Positions 26,997 to 35,582 of a stretch of DNA of 57,502 bases are shown here, one piece after another. A program made the translations under genes and the position numbers. The stretch comes from Actinomycetes bacterium (GTDB lineage: Bacteria; Actinomycetota; Acidimicrobiia; Acidimicrobiales; RAAP-2): positions 1-57,502 of the forward strand of contig JAJZBK010000018.1 of the NCBI GenBank assembly GCA_021798955.1, in the 5' to 3' direction. The first letter of the stretch is position 1. The number at the start of each line of letters is the position of its first letter. The notes below the pieces were generated by a model. That model had not been told where the DNA came from and made no database searches. It saw only the letters and a program-made list of their open reading frames with translations.

Positions 26997-27673
26997 GCCG
27001 ACGGCCCCTCCGTCGGGCCGCTGCCCTGGGTCGGGACCTCCGTCGACGGAGCGGCGGGAGCAGCTGCTGTGGCCGAAGCCCGCTTGGCCGGAGCTGTGGC
27101 CGGGGCAGTCTTCGCAGCCGCCTTCTTGGCCGGAGCTCGCTTGGCCGGAGCTCGCTTGGCCGGGGCCTTGGCAGCGGGGGCCTTGGCAGCGGTCTTCGCT
27201 GCCGCCTTCGTGGCCGGAGCTCGCTTCGCCGGGGCCTTGGCAGCGGGGGCCTTGGCGGCGGTCTTCGCTGCCGCCTTCGTGGCCGGAGCTCGCTTGGCCG
27301 GGGCCTTGCCAGCGGGGGCCTTGGCGGTCGTGGCCGGGCCCGACGAGCGCCTCGCCGTCCCTCCCGTCATGTCGGCACCCGAGCGGCTCAACAACGCCGC
27401 CACCTGCCGAGCCACGTCCTCGATGCCGTGGATCCCGAGGGCATCGAGCTGGGCCAGGACCTCCGAACGGACGATGCCGACCAGTGCCTCACTGCTCTTG
27501 CGGCTGCGCTCGATGAGCTCCTCGACCTTGGCCTGGGCCTCCTTGCGCTGCAGCTCGCCGCCACTCACCAGCTCTTGGACGAGCTCTTCGGCCCGCGACC
27601 TGGTCATCTGCGAGAACGCCGCTCCGGCCTCCAAGTAGCGCTTCCAGGCACCAAAACCCTGATCTTTTGCCAT
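26993..27673 (-). CDS. phasin-like protein with histone H1-like Lys/Ala/Pro tail
   Basis: This 226-residue protein has a helical N-terminal domain (about 1-100, with AWKRYLEAGAAFSQMTRSRAE and amphipathic heptads) like polyhydroxyalkanoate granule-associated phasins, then a disordered tail rich in PAKRA and KAAAKTA repeats, like PhaF or histone H1. Such proteins can bridge granules and DNA. A plain nucleoid-associated protein is an alternative. It is coupled to tlyA by the CTGA overlap. The promoter just upstream has a striking repeated operator. Confidence 0.7.
   Translation of the reverse strand: MAKDQGFGAWKRYLEAGAAFSQMTRSRAEELVQELVSGGELQRKEAQAKVEELIERSRKSSEALVGIVRSEVLAQLDALGIHGIEDVARQVAALLSRSGADMTGGTARRSSGPATTAKAPAGKAPAKRAPATKAAAKTAAKAPAAKAPAKRAPATKAAAKTAAKAPAAKAPAKRAPAKRAPAKKAAAKTAPATAPAKRASATAAAPAAPSTEVPTQGSGPTEGPSA
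27080..27330. repeat. repeats encoding the Lys/Ala/Pro tail
   Basis: Near-identical blocks of roughly 75 bases encode KRAPATKAAAKTAAKAPAAK, with shorter KRAPA units between them. The frame is preserved through all copies. Confidence 0.8.
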
Positions 27674-27679
27674 ACCGGC

Positions 27680-27710
27680 ATGCTAGCAAGCGTGCTTGCT
27701 GGCAGCAAGC
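27680..27710 (-). promoter_or_regulatory. promoter with triple AGCAAGC/GCTTGCT operator upstream of the phasin-like gene
   Basis: On the minus strand TTGCTG (27708-27703), a 17-base spacer and TAGCAT (27685-27680) stand six bases before the ATG. The spacer is filled by alternating arms: GCTTGCT (27710-27704), AGCAAGC (27700-27694) and GCTTGCT (27691-27685). These form a perfect palindrome with a 2-base centre plus a third half-site, as for a dimeric repressor overlapping the promoter. Confidence 0.6.
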
Positions 27711-27757
27711 ATCCCTGTTCAGGGGCATCGTTCGCCGCCACGAACGTCGTAGCGACC

Positions 27758-28582
27758 TCAGTGCGGCGGCCCGTGCGCAGCGACCAGCTCGTCGACCAGC
27801 GCCGACAGGTCGGCTGCCCGGTGGGCAACCGGGACGGTGCTCGGGGTCCCCGCCGGCGTCACGCCCGAGTCGACGAGGGCGAACGGCACGCCGAGCTGCT
27901 GCGCCAGGACACCGTCGGTTCGCGGTTGGTCACCGACCACCAAGCGGAGCCGGTCCGGCGGACCGATCCGCTGGCGGACGAGGGAGACCAACGCAGCGTG
28001 GGGCTTGCCGGCTACCTCGGGACGAAGCCCCGAAGCCGTCGCCACCGCTGCCAACAGCGAGCCCGTCCCCGGCAGCAGACCCTGAGGCGTCGGGTGCGTC
28101 GGGTCCTCGTTGGTCCCGATCAGCCGGCCGCAGCTCCGAGCCAGCGTTGCCGCCTCAGTCAGCTGGTCGAAGTCGAACTGCTGGGTCCACCCGACCACCA
28201 CGGCGTCGACCGGTGGCTCAGAGGTGAGCACCACGCCTCGTCGCTCCAGCGCCTCGCGCAGGCCGTCTCCACCCACAAAGCCGGCACGCTGCCCGTCGGC
28301 GAGCAGCGAGGCGGCAGCGTCCGCCGAGCTCAGGACGTCCGCGGGTCCAGCGGTGACACCCGCTCGCGACAGACGCGCCAAGAGCTCGCCGGTCGACGGC
28401 GCCGAATTGTTGGTGACGAAGAGCACGTCGACCCCGACGCCACGCAGCCGCCCGATGGCCCGGGCGACCTCGCCGATGGGCTCCCCTGCCAGCCACACCA
28501 CGCCGTCGAGGTCGACCACCCAGGTGCCCCCGGCGACCACCGTCGGCGAGCCGGACGTGGCGGTGGTCGCCGTGGCGCTCAC
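27758..28582 (-). CDS. HAD-IIA phosphatase (NagD/glycerol-3-phosphate phosphatase-like)
   Basis: This 274-residue HAD phosphatase has the nucleophile motif VVDLDGVVWL, VTNNSAPS (motif II), a Lys in AGKPHAAL and VVGDQPRTDG (motif III/IV), with a C2-type cap between. It occupies the same place relative to tlyA as Rv1692 of M. tuberculosis, described as a glycerol-3-phosphate phosphatase, so that substrate is a reasonable guess. GTG 28582 overlaps the desaturase stop as GTGA; the longer open frame is out-of-frame desaturase. Confidence 0.85.
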   Translation of the reverse strand: MSATATTATSGSPTVVAGGTWVVDLDGVVWLAGEPIGEVARAIGRLRGVGVDVLFVTNNSAPSTGELLARLSRAGVTAGPADVLSSADAAASLLADGQRAGFVGGDGLREALERRGVVLTSEPPVDAVVVGWTQQFDFDQLTEAATLARSCGRLIGTNEDPTHPTPQGLLPGTGSLLAAVATASGLRPEVAGKPHAALVSLVRQRIGPPDRLRLVVGDQPRTDGVLAQQLGVPFALVDSGVTPAGTPSTVPVAHRAADLSALVDELVAAHGPPH

Positions 28583-29724
28583 CGCTGCTCGGTCGGTGCC
28601 GTGGTCGGGAGGGAGCCCAGTCGACCCTGCCGGGTGGACCGGGCCAACTGGTCGGCCGACTCGAGGGCACGGGTGATCAGCCACGACAGCGGCGGTCCGG
28701 CGGCTCCGTCTACTTCGGCCCGTTCTGCCGCACGCACCCACCCGGTCCCCCGATTGGCATCCGTGACGTCGGCGACGGGACGTCCGGTGGCGTCGCCCAG
28801 GCGTTCTCCCGCCAGACGGGCGGCACGCTCCCAGTAGGAGCGGAACATGCCGATGTCGAACGCCCCGTCACGCACGCGCGCTTGGTCGAGCAGGCGCGCC
28901 GGGGGTCGACGGAGCTCGCCGACGATGTGGAGCGCGGCGAGAAGGCGCAGTACGTACCACGTCGTGTCGACCTCCCACCACGCCAGTCCCTGGCGCGCCG
29001 ACGACGGCAGGTAGTGATGGTTGTTGTGCCAACCCTCTCCCCCGGTGGCGAGGGCGAGCGGCCAGCTGTTCCGGCTGGTGTCCGCCGTGGCGAAGCGCCG
29101 ACGCCCGACTAGGTGGGCCAGGGAGTTGATGGCGAAGGTGGCGTGCCAGAGCAGGACGGTCGAGCCGAAGAACCCCACCAGCAGGCCGCCCGGTCCTCCG
29201 ACGACCCAGCACCCGGCGGCCAGGAGCAACGGGGGGACGAGGTGGAAGCGGTCGAGGAGGCGCAGCTCGGGTACCGCCGCGAAGTCCCGCACCGCGTCGA
29301 GCTCCGTCCGCTTGGTGCGCCTCGAGAGGATCCATCCGACGTGGCTCCACCAGAACCCGTCGCGCGGCGAGTGCACGTCGCCGTCGCGATCGGTGAAGCG
29401 ATGGTGGAGACGGTGGTGACCGGCCCACCACAACGGTCCCTTCTGCACTGCTGTCGTGGCGCCTACGGCGAGGACGAACTGCGTGACGCGGCCAGCCTTG
29501 AAGCTGCGATGAGAGAAGTACCGGTGGTAGCCGGCGGTCACGAAGAACATGCGCACCACGTACAGTGCAGCGAACAGCGCCCAGTCGGTCCACGTGACCG
29601 ACACCCAGATGGCGGCGAAGGGAGCGAGATGCGCCGCGAGGAACGGCGTGGCGGACACCCAATCGGTGCCGTCGCCCCGGTCCCGGCTCACGGCTCTTGC
29701 GGCCTGTCGGCCTCGTTCACGCAC
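28579..29724 (-). CDS. acyl-CoA/acyl-lipid fatty acid desaturase
   Basis: This 381-residue membrane di-iron enzyme probably makes a delta-9 double bond. The three histidine boxes are HRYFSH (67-72), HHRLHH (103-108) and HNNHH (233-237), with hydrophobic spans at about 30-62 and 160-200. An extra C-terminal tail of about 100 residues follows. GTG 29724 has GGGAG eight bases upstream; GTG 29691 is also possible. The open frame continues far upstream but becomes non-coding. It is coupled to the HAD gene and would adjust membrane fluidity. Confidence 0.88.
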   Translation of the reverse strand: MRERGRQAARAVSRDRGDGTDWVSATPFLAAHLAPFAAIWVSVTWTDWALFAALYVVRMFFVTAGYHRYFSHRSFKAGRVTQFVLAVGATTAVQKGPLWWAGHHRLHHRFTDRDGDVHSPRDGFWWSHVGWILSRRTKRTELDAVRDFAAVPELRLLDRFHLVPPLLLAAGCWVVGGPGGLLVGFFGSTVLLWHATFAINSLAHLVGRRRFATADTSRNSWPLALATGGEGWHNNHHYLPSSARQGLAWWEVDTTWYVLRLLAALHIVGELRRPPARLLDQARVRDGAFDIGMFRSYWERAARLAGERLGDATGRPVADVTDANRGTGWVRAAERAEVDGAAGPPLSWLITRALESADQLARSTRQGRLGSLPTTAPTEQR

Positions 29725-29949
29725 GTCTGCGACTCCCGGCACTGACGCTGGTCGACACCCACTGGTCGACACTCGGACTCCGGCCTCGCCGGGCCACCGT
29801 TCCCTCTGGGACCTGCTGCCGTCGGCGACAGCAGTGTACTCGGCAGCTCGGGCAGGCCCACCCCGTCCCGGGCACCCGGCATCGGCGGTCCGGCCGGCGG
29901 CGGCCGAGTTGTGGCCATGCCTGAATGGTCGGGACGCCGATCGTCCGCG

Positions 29950-29955
29950 TACCAT
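29950..29955 (+). promoter_or_regulatory. candidate -10 box for a leaderless membrane protein gene
   Basis: TACCAT ends six bases before ATG 29962 without a Shine-Dalgarno between. Confidence 0.45.
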
Positions 29956-29961
29956 GGACGC

Positions 29962-30423
29962 ATGTCCGACGTCGCCGTCCCCGGAGCTCCCTCCTCGACC
30001 CGATCGGCCCGACAGTCGGCGACGGTGGCCCCGGGTCGCACGTCGCGACGCGCGCCACGGTCGACCTCGGCGCCCGACCGGGCGATGCGCTGCGTGCTCG
30101 GCATCGGCGACTGCCCCACCGTCGACGAGTCCGAGACCCACCGGATCTTCGGCACCTCGATCTTCCTGTCGGCGCTTCGGTGCCTGCTCAGCTACGTGGT
30201 CTTCCCGATCGTCCTGCCCGTCGCCGGCATCGCCTCGAGCGTGGGCCCCTACGTGGGGATCCCGGTTGGCGTCGCTGCACTGGTCTTCGACATCCTCGGC
30301 GTGCGGCGCTTCTGGCTCGCCGACCACCGCCAGCGGTGGGCGTTCACGGCGATCTACCTGGCCGTGGCGTCATTGGTCACGGTGCTGCTGGTGATCGACA
30401 TCGCTCACCTCATTCGCGGCTGA
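29962..30423 (+). CDS. hypothetical membrane protein
   Basis: This 153-residue protein has a disordered, Ser/Arg-rich N-terminus (1-40), a conserved-looking RCVLGIGDCPTVDESETHRIFG stretch (in part), then three hydrophobic segments (about 70-95, 95-110 and 125-148). No named family is recognised. It is divergent from the desaturase and starts six bases after a TACCAT box. Confidence 0.65.
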   Translation: MSDVAVPGAPSSTRSARQSATVAPGRTSRRAPRSTSAPDRAMRCVLGIGDCPTVDESETHRIFGTSIFLSALRCLLSYVVFPIVLPVAGIASSVGPYVGIPVGVAALVFDILGVRRFWLADHRQRWAFTAIYLAVASLVTVLLVIDIAHLIRG

Positions 30424-30477
30424 GCTCCGCCGACACTGGCTGGCCCGCCGAACGCGGCCGACACGCACCAGGCCCGA

Positions 30478-31869
30478 TCACCCCGACCGGGTCGCCGGGC
30501 TCCGTGTGCTCGCCCCGCCTGACCTCGTGCCCGACGTCCCTGACCTCGTGCCCGACGTCCCGGTGGCGGAACGGCTCGACCCGGTAGCCGACGGAGCGAG
30601 CCCGCTCGACAACGAGCGCAGCGGCGTCGCCCGGACCGACATGGTGATGAAGTCGCGATTGGTCGGGCCGAAGTACCGGCTCACCGGGCGCACCATGTCG
30701 CTCAGCAGCTTCGTCCCGTTCGCCGGCGAGGCCGCCTGCCCAGCGGGTGGCGAGAAGCTGAAGAAGTTGACCCAGTCGGTGTTGATGTCGAACTCCATCG
30801 CCCGGACGGCTCCGGCCCGCACCAACAGGTTGGCCAAGGTGGTGATGTTGAGCCCGGGGCCTCCCACGTAGACCAGCGCACCGTCCGCCGTGACCCCCAG
30901 GCCGGAACGCCAGACGTAGATCTGGTTCCCGAGCGTGGCACCCCACACCGTGGTGTCGTTGGCGTTGAGGCCAGGGACCGGCGCGCCGTTGTTGACCAGC
31001 AGGCTGAGGTTCTGGCGAACGGCGACCACTTGTGGGGTCATGGTCACGTTCGTGCCCCACGCCCCGACCGTGGCCGTGCCGTTGGCATAGACGACGAACG
31101 ACGCCGCGCCGTTGCGAAGTGGAACGGCCGTCTTGCCATCCAGGTAGAAGCCACCGAGGGAGGCGTTCATCCGGAAGCCGGCGTTGAAGGCGGCGGTCAG
31201 TGTCTGTGCGGCGGTCGCCGAGATGGGTGCCATAGGCGACCAGTTGCCAGGCGTCCCGGGCGTCTGCGCACCGGCGTACAACTGGGCCCGCAACAGCAAC
31301 GGGTCCATCCAGACGACACCGGCCACCAGGCTGGTGTGCACGGGGTCGGGTCGCAGGTACGCCGCGTACATGGCCGGCTGCCCCTCGACCGTCCTGCCGA
31401 TCGGGTGCCACTGTCCCTCACCCGGTAGTGGCGGCGACGCCAGGGGGACGATGTCCGGTGGCGGTGGAAGCTGTGGGACGCTCGGCGCGGTCGTCGTGGT
31501 CGACTGCACGGGTGCAGGGATGGCGCCCGGGGCGGGACGCCCGCCCTTCGGTGGAGGATGGTGTGCGTACCAGATGCTCTCGGTCCACCGGACGAACCCG
31601 CCCCCGCCGTGGCTACGGACCCACTCGACGAACTGGACGGGCAACGGCAGCGTGTTGGCGCTGGCCATGGAGTCTCCGAGGGACACCCACACCGGCGTCA
31701 GGGCCAGGAACACCACCAGGGAGGCGATGGTCTTCGGGTGCCTCCCGAACCAGGTCCGCCGACCAAGCCGACGCTCCCGCCGCCAGGCTCGCCGAGCACG
31801 CGTGGCGGCCCGATGACGCTCCCACCAGGTCGGTGCCGCGTGGGCACCACGGACGCGAACGGTCTGCAC
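30478..31869 (-). CDS. secreted/anchored phosphodiester glycosidase family protein
   Basis: This protein of about 463 residues has a basic N-terminus, one membrane segment (about 45-65, TIASLVVFLALTPVWVSLG), a Pro-rich linker, then a domain resembling NAGPA/phosphodiester glycosidase (DUF2233), with NAGFRMNASLGGFYLDGK and a late ALVYVGG and AMEFDINTDWVNF. The domain would act outside the cell, perhaps on cell wall phosphodiesters. The C-terminus ends in Gly/Ser/Thr/Arg repeats encoded by a 21-base duplication near 30520-30560. GTG 31869 is the likely start. Confidence 0.72.
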   Translation of the reverse strand: MQTVRVRGAHAAPTWWERHRAATRARRAWRRERRLGRRTWFGRHPKTIASLVVFLALTPVWVSLGDSMASANTLPLPVQFVEWVRSHGGGGFVRWTESIWYAHHPPPKGGRPAPGAIPAPVQSTTTTAPSVPQLPPPPDIVPLASPPLPGEGQWHPIGRTVEGQPAMYAAYLRPDPVHTSLVAGVVWMDPLLLRAQLYAGAQTPGTPGNWSPMAPISATAAQTLTAAFNAGFRMNASLGGFYLDGKTAVPLRNGAASFVVYANGTATVGAWGTNVTMTPQVVAVRQNLSLLVNNGAPVPGLNANDTTVWGATLGNQIYVWRSGLGVTADGALVYVGGPGLNITTLANLLVRAGAVRAMEFDINTDWVNFFSFSPPAGQAASPANGTKLLSDMVRPVSRYFGPTNRDFITMSVRATPLRSLSSGLAPSATGSSRSATGTSGTRSGTSGTRSGGASTRSPATRSG

Positions 31870-31932
31870 GCGCTCCAGTCTGCACGGCCAACCTGACGCG
31901 TCCGTGACAGCCCGGCCGGGGAGGGATCCCGA

Positions 31933-31938
31933 TAGCCT
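31933..31938 (+). promoter_or_regulatory. candidate -10 box for the 76-residue protein gene
   Basis: TAGCCT ends ten bases before GTG 31949, the same hexamer as before the MFS and lepB genes. Confidence 0.35.
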
Positions 31939-31948
31939 CGGGAGTGAG

Positions 31949-32179
31949 GTGACGACGCAGGACAACGAACTCTTCGGTGACGACGTCTTCGTCCGGACGT
32001 GCGGTCGGTGTGGCGCGCAGACGCCACCGCGGTGGTCGCAGTCGTCCAGCCTCGAGGTCGCCCGCCGGCTGGGCTGGAGACGGGTGGCCGCCTCCGACCG
32101 ACCCGGTGCTCGGCGCCTCGACCTGTGCGGCCGGTGCGCCGAAGAGGCCGGCTACGGCTCGCCGCTGGCCCACTGGTGA
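31949..32179 (+). CDS. small protein with two CxxC pairs
   Basis: This 76-residue polar protein has CGRC near residue 18 and CGRC near 60, a spacing that could bind zinc or a metal between two short strands. No family recognised. It is divergent from the glycosidase gene and convergent with the nitroreductase, with a 9-bp repeat array after its stop. GTG 31949 is preferred because it follows the TAGCCT box. Confidence 0.6.
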   Translation: MTTQDNELFGDDVFVRTCGRCGAQTPPRWSQSSSLEVARRLGWRRVAASDRPGARRLDLCGRCAEEAGYGSPLAHW

Positions 32180-32180
32180 A

Positions 32181-32227
32181 CCCGGCTGGCCCGGCTGGCC
32201 CGGCTGGCCCGGCTGGCCCGGCTGGCC
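32181..32227. repeat. 9-bp tandem repeat between convergent genes
   Basis: Five copies of CCCGGCTGG and two more bases follow directly after the stop of the small zinc-ribbon-like gene and end eight bases before the nitroreductase stop. Confidence 0.95.
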
Positions 32228-32234
32228 AGTCTTG

Positions 32235-32948
32235 TTACTCGCCCGTCTGGTCAGTCGCAGTCGGTGTTCCCGCCGTGGCGACCGACAGGAACGACACGTG
32301 GGCGTCGAGGGTGGCTCGCACCGGGGGTCGTCGACGTGGGCGGCCCGGATCACCCAGGTTGACCCAACCGAGCAGGCGCTCGTTGGCTCCGAGCTCGAAG
32401 GTCTCCCTGACCGCACGCGTCCCGACGACCGAGGCGCTCTTCCACACCGCGCCGAGGCCGAGCGAGCCGGCAGCCAAGACGATGGCATACCCCGTGCACG
32501 CTGCCGACGCGACCTGCTCCCACTCGGCCACCGTCGATCCCGGGTCCACGACGGCCACCAGTACCACCGTGCACGGCGCAGCCAGGGCTTTCGCTCGCAT
32601 CTTGGCCACTGCTGCTTCGGGCACCCCATCGCCTCGTTGCTCCACCAGGCCGGCGACCAACGCAGCGCCGAACCGCTCCCGGGCAGCCCCGGACACCACC
32701 ACGAACCGCCAGGGCCGGAGCCCGCCGTGATCGGGGACCGTGGTGGCCGCCCGCAGGATGGCGTCGAGCTGCTCGGTGCTCGGCGGACGACCGTCAGGCG
32801 CCGGCGCTGTCCGGGCCGCCGTCAGCGCCGCGTACCCGACACCTCGGTCGCTAGCAAGCTCGGACCCACCGACCGGTTCCGACCCCGAGCTACCCGCCCC
32901 CGTCCGACCGTCACCCGCAGCCGCCGGGTGGGCCTGGGTGTCCCTCAT
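32235..32948 (-). CDS. nitroreductase family FMN protein
   Basis: This 237-residue protein has the nitroreductase fold signatures: RPPSTEQLDAILRAATTVPD, RPWRFVVVSG, and a late GLGAVWKSASVVG. Such enzymes reduce nitro groups, quinones or flavins with NAD(P)H and FMN; the true substrate is unknown. ATG 32948 overlaps the carbonic anhydrase stop as ATGA, so the two proteins are made together. The first 45 residues are low-complexity. Confidence 0.82.
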   Translation of the reverse strand: MRDTQAHPAAAGDGRTGAGSSGSEPVGGSELASDRGVGYAALTAARTAPAPDGRPPSTEQLDAILRAATTVPDHGGLRPWRFVVVSGAARERFGAALVAGLVEQRGDGVPEAAVAKMRAKALAAPCTVVLVAVVDPGSTVAEWEQVASAACTGYAIVLAAGSLGLGAVWKSASVVGTRAVRETFELGANERLLGWVNLGDPGRPRRRPPVRATLDAHVSFLSVATAGTPTATDQTGE

Positions 32949-33445
32949 CCGTGCCCGGCCCCTGTCGTCGGACGGGCCTGGCCTGTAGACACGTCGAACA
33001 CCGCGGCCCGCACGTCGTCGGTGTACCGGAGGAACGGACAGCGGCGAACCCGATCGGCACCGTCCTCGGCAAACGCGTCGACGTCCACGAAGGACCCAGG
33101 TGACCACGCCGGCCGCTGGCCTGCCCGTGCCGTGAGCTCGTCGGCAAACCCGTCCTCGTCGAGCCCGCAGAGCCCGCAGTCGGTGTGCGCCAGCACGACG
33201 ACGACTCGAGTGCCGAGCAAGGCTTGCGAGATGGCCAGCGACCGCAGGACGTCGTCGGTGACCAGAGCGCCGGCGTTTCGGATCACGTGGGCGTCGCCCA
33301 GCTCGAACCCGAGCGCGGCCAGCGGGTCGATCCGGGCGTCCATACAGGTCACCACCGCCACCCGACGGGTGGGCACCTTCGGCGGGCCGGCGGCGACAGC
33401 CGCCGAAGCCAGTCCGGCGGCACGCTGTGGCTCGTCGTCGCTCAT
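32945..33445 (-). CDS. beta-carbonic anhydrase
   Basis: This 166-residue zinc enzyme interconverts CO2 and bicarbonate. Zinc ligands are visible at Cys34 (CMDARI, with the Asp/Arg dyad), His87 and Cys90 (HTDCGL). HVIRNAG and the overall sequence are very like M. tuberculosis Rv1284. ATG 33445 has AAGGTGGG upstream. It is coupled to a nitroreductase gene, an unusual partner, and divergent from a large hypothetical gene. Confidence 0.92.
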   Translation of the reverse strand: MSDDEPQRAAGLASAAVAAGPPKVPTRRVAVVTCMDARIDPLAALGFELGDAHVIRNAGALVTDDVLRSLAISQALLGTRVVVVLAHTDCGLCGLDEDGFADELTARAGQRPAWSPGSFVDVDAFAEDGADRVRRCPFLRYTDDVRAAVFDVSTGQARPTTGAGHG

Positions 33446-33606
33446 GGTGCCCACCTTGGCCGACGCGACCACAACCGGGCAACCGCCGGCAGCCTGCCTC
33501 CCGATCTGCCCACCGGATCACTCGGACCAGACGCGCCAGACCGCTGTCGGGACCACCGTTCGAGCGTGGGGCGCCGCCGTGTGCCCAGGGCACCCTCCGA
33601 TCGCAC

Positions 33607-33612
33607 TAGCGT
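33607..33612 (+). promoter_or_regulatory. candidate -10 box for the 435-residue protein gene
   Basis: TAGCGT lies ten bases before ATG 33623, with no convincing Shine-Dalgarno. Confidence 0.3.
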
Positions 33613-33622
33613 GTCGGCCGGT

Positions 33623-34930
33623 ATGGCCCACCGCATCGACATCGAGCTGACCGCCCAGGTCTCCCCCGACGCGTGGACGTGGCGCGCTGCGGGGGCCCGC
33701 CAGCCCCGTGGCACCGTCGTCGCCGCACTGGTGCCCGACGGCACGACGCCCGGGACCGTCCTGCGCGCCGAGGTCGAGACCACCCTCGACGGCACCACCG
33801 TCCTGGCGCTCGCCCCCAAACGGGCAAAGGACGACAGCCGTCCGGCCGACCGCATCGAGGTGCTCGGTACGCCGCGCTCCGGCCCTGACGTGAACGTCGT
33901 CCTGGCGTCCAAGGGTCGAGGGGACCGCCGGAGCACCAGACCTCGGGGTGGTCCAGACGGCCGCACCGGGGACGGCCGCACCGGCAGCGGGCGCACCGGG
34001 GACAGCCGCACTGGCGATGCCCGGAGTGGCGACGGGCGACGTCGCCAGCCAGCCGCTCGTTCCCCGCAGGGCGGCAGCGGGCGGCCGGGCCGCAGTGAAC
34101 GACCTGACCGCAGGCCTGGACGTGGCGGGCCGACAAGCCGGCCACAGCCGGCAGCCTCGACCGTCCACCGCAACGCCGCCCTCGCCGCCTTGCAACCCGA
34201 GGAGCTCCCGGTCGCCGAACAGCTCCTGCGCGGTGGGATCCCCGCCGTCCGCCAGGCCATCGAGGAGCAGAACGCCCGCGCCCGTGCCGATGGCCGGGCC
34301 GAGGTCACGCCGGCTCCCCTGCTCGCCCTCGCCGAACGCCTTCTGCCCGTCGTCAACCTGGCGACGTGGAAGGACCGGGCGGCGACGGCACGCGCCACCG
34401 ACAAGGACCTACCGCTGCGCGAGCTGCGTTCTCTGGTGGCGGCGTCCTCCACCGTCATCCTCGACGAGGAAGGCCGGGAGCTGGCCGCCGCGCTCCGCAC
34501 GCAGCTCGACGCCCGGGTGACGGCACTCCGGGAGCAGTGGGTGAACCGGATCGTCACCGCGCTCGACGAAGGACGAGTTGACGACGCGCTCCGCGCCTCG
34601 GCCCGCTCGCCCGAGCCGGCGACGCGCCTGCCCGCCGAGCTCGCCGTCCGGTTGGCCGAAGCGGCCGGCGCCACCCTCAGCCCGGATGCGTCACCCGAGG
34701 CCTGGCTCGCCATCCTCGAGACCGTCCTCGAGACCCCGGTCCGCCGCTCGGTCAAGCCCGCCGGCCTCCCCGCTGGGGCCGACGAGCGGGTGCTGGCGGC
34801 GGCGCGCAACGCCGCCGGAGCGGTTCCCGAGCTGGCCCGCCTGCTGGGCATTCCCATCCCACCGCCGCCGGGCCCCCGGCGGGTCGGCGCTGGACGACCT
34901 GCCGGCGCGCCGCGTCGTCGCGTCGGCTGA
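33623..34930 (+). CDS. hypothetical three-part protein with Arg/Gly-rich linker
   Basis: This 435-residue protein begins with a beta-rich domain (about 1-95, AHRIDIELTAQVSPDAWTWR), continues with a disordered Arg/Gly/Asp/Ser-rich linker (about 100-185, with RTGDG repeats from a 15-base unit), and ends with a mainly helical domain (about 190-410) with KDRAATARATDKDLPLRELR. No enzyme motif is recognised. RG-rich linkers often bind RNA, so an RNA- or ribosome-associated role is possible but unproven. The start follows a TAGCGT box. Confidence 0.65.
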   Translation: MAHRIDIELTAQVSPDAWTWRAAGARQPRGTVVAALVPDGTTPGTVLRAEVETTLDGTTVLALAPKRAKDDSRPADRIEVLGTPRSGPDVNVVLASKGRGDRRSTRPRGGPDGRTGDGRTGSGRTGDSRTGDARSGDGRRRQPAARSPQGGSGRPGRSERPDRRPGRGGPTSRPQPAASTVHRNAALAALQPEELPVAEQLLRGGIPAVRQAIEEQNARARADGRAEVTPAPLLALAERLLPVVNLATWKDRAATARATDKDLPLRELRSLVAASSTVILDEEGRELAAALRTQLDARVTALREQWVNRIVTALDEGRVDDALRASARSPEPATRLPAELAVRLAEAAGATLSPDASPEAWLAILETVLETPVRRSVKPAGLPAGADERVLAAARNAAGAVPELARLLGIPIPPPPGPRRVGAGRPAGAPRRRVG

Positions 34931-34973
34931 GCACCACCCCCGAGGTGCCGCGCCCCGAGGGCACAGGCGACGG

Positions 34974-35013
34974 CACACGCGTTCGGTCCGGGGCCTCCAG
35001 AGGCGACGCGTGT
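34974..35013. terminator. candidate bidirectional terminator
   Basis: CACACGCG (34974-34981) pairs over seven bases with CGCGTGT (35007-35013), and the loop holds a second small stem GCCT/AGGC. It lies between convergent genes. The T-tract is missing, so this is tentative. Confidence 0.35.
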
Positions 35014-35059
35014 CGGTGACGACGTCGGTCCCGTCTAAGCGCCAGGCGCGTTGGCTCCC

Positions 35060-35542
35060 CTACAGCGGCCGGTGCATCACGATCAGGCGGGCCTTGAACC
35101 CGTTGGCTTCGAGCAGGCTCTTCCCGTCCCGCCGGCCCGGGAGGGCGACGGTGTCGACCGCGTCGCACCCGGTCCGACCGAGCCACCCGACCACGTCGGC
35201 CAGGAGCGCCTCACCGACTCCTACTCGTCGGGCCCCCGGTTCGACGTAGCAGCAGTCGACGACCCCGCGTCGGCCCGCTCTCGTCCGCTGGTGGCGTGCC
35301 GACGCCATGCCGACGACGACGCCGTCGATGGTCCCGACGACCAGCCGTCGCCCGTCCAAGGGCTCCAAGGGGTCCCGCCCCAGGGTCAGGTCGCCCCGCG
35401 CCGCAGCCCGGACCAGGTCGAGGTGATCGCCGACGAGCTCGGGGCCACCCCGGGCCACGGTCAGCTCGCCGACGAGCCCGTCGAGGAGCTCGGCGACCGA
35501 GGCGACGTCGCCGCGCGCTACGTGGCGGACCGCGATCTCCAC
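35060..35542 (-). CDS. GNAT-family N-acetyltransferase
   Basis: This 160-residue protein fits a single GNAT domain: an acetyl-CoA-binding ARRVGVGEALLADVVGWL resembling the RxxGxG/A motif, VVDCCYVEPGARR before it, and SLLEANGFKARLIVMHRPL at the C-terminus. The substrate is unknown. GTG 35542 is 40 bases after the stop of the preceding gene and gives a complete domain; the longer open frame overlaps the neighbour and is not plausible. Confidence 0.8.
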   Translation of the reverse strand: MEIAVRHVARGDVASVAELLDGLVGELTVARGGPELVGDHLDLVRAAARGDLTLGRDPLEPLDGRRLVVGTIDGVVVGMASARHQRTRAGRRGVVDCCYVEPGARRVGVGEALLADVVGWLGRTGCDAVDTVALPGRRDGKSLLEANGFKARLIVMHRPL

Positions 35543-35582
35543 CTCACCGCCCCACGTCGGCGCCCGGGTGCACCCCGGCGAC

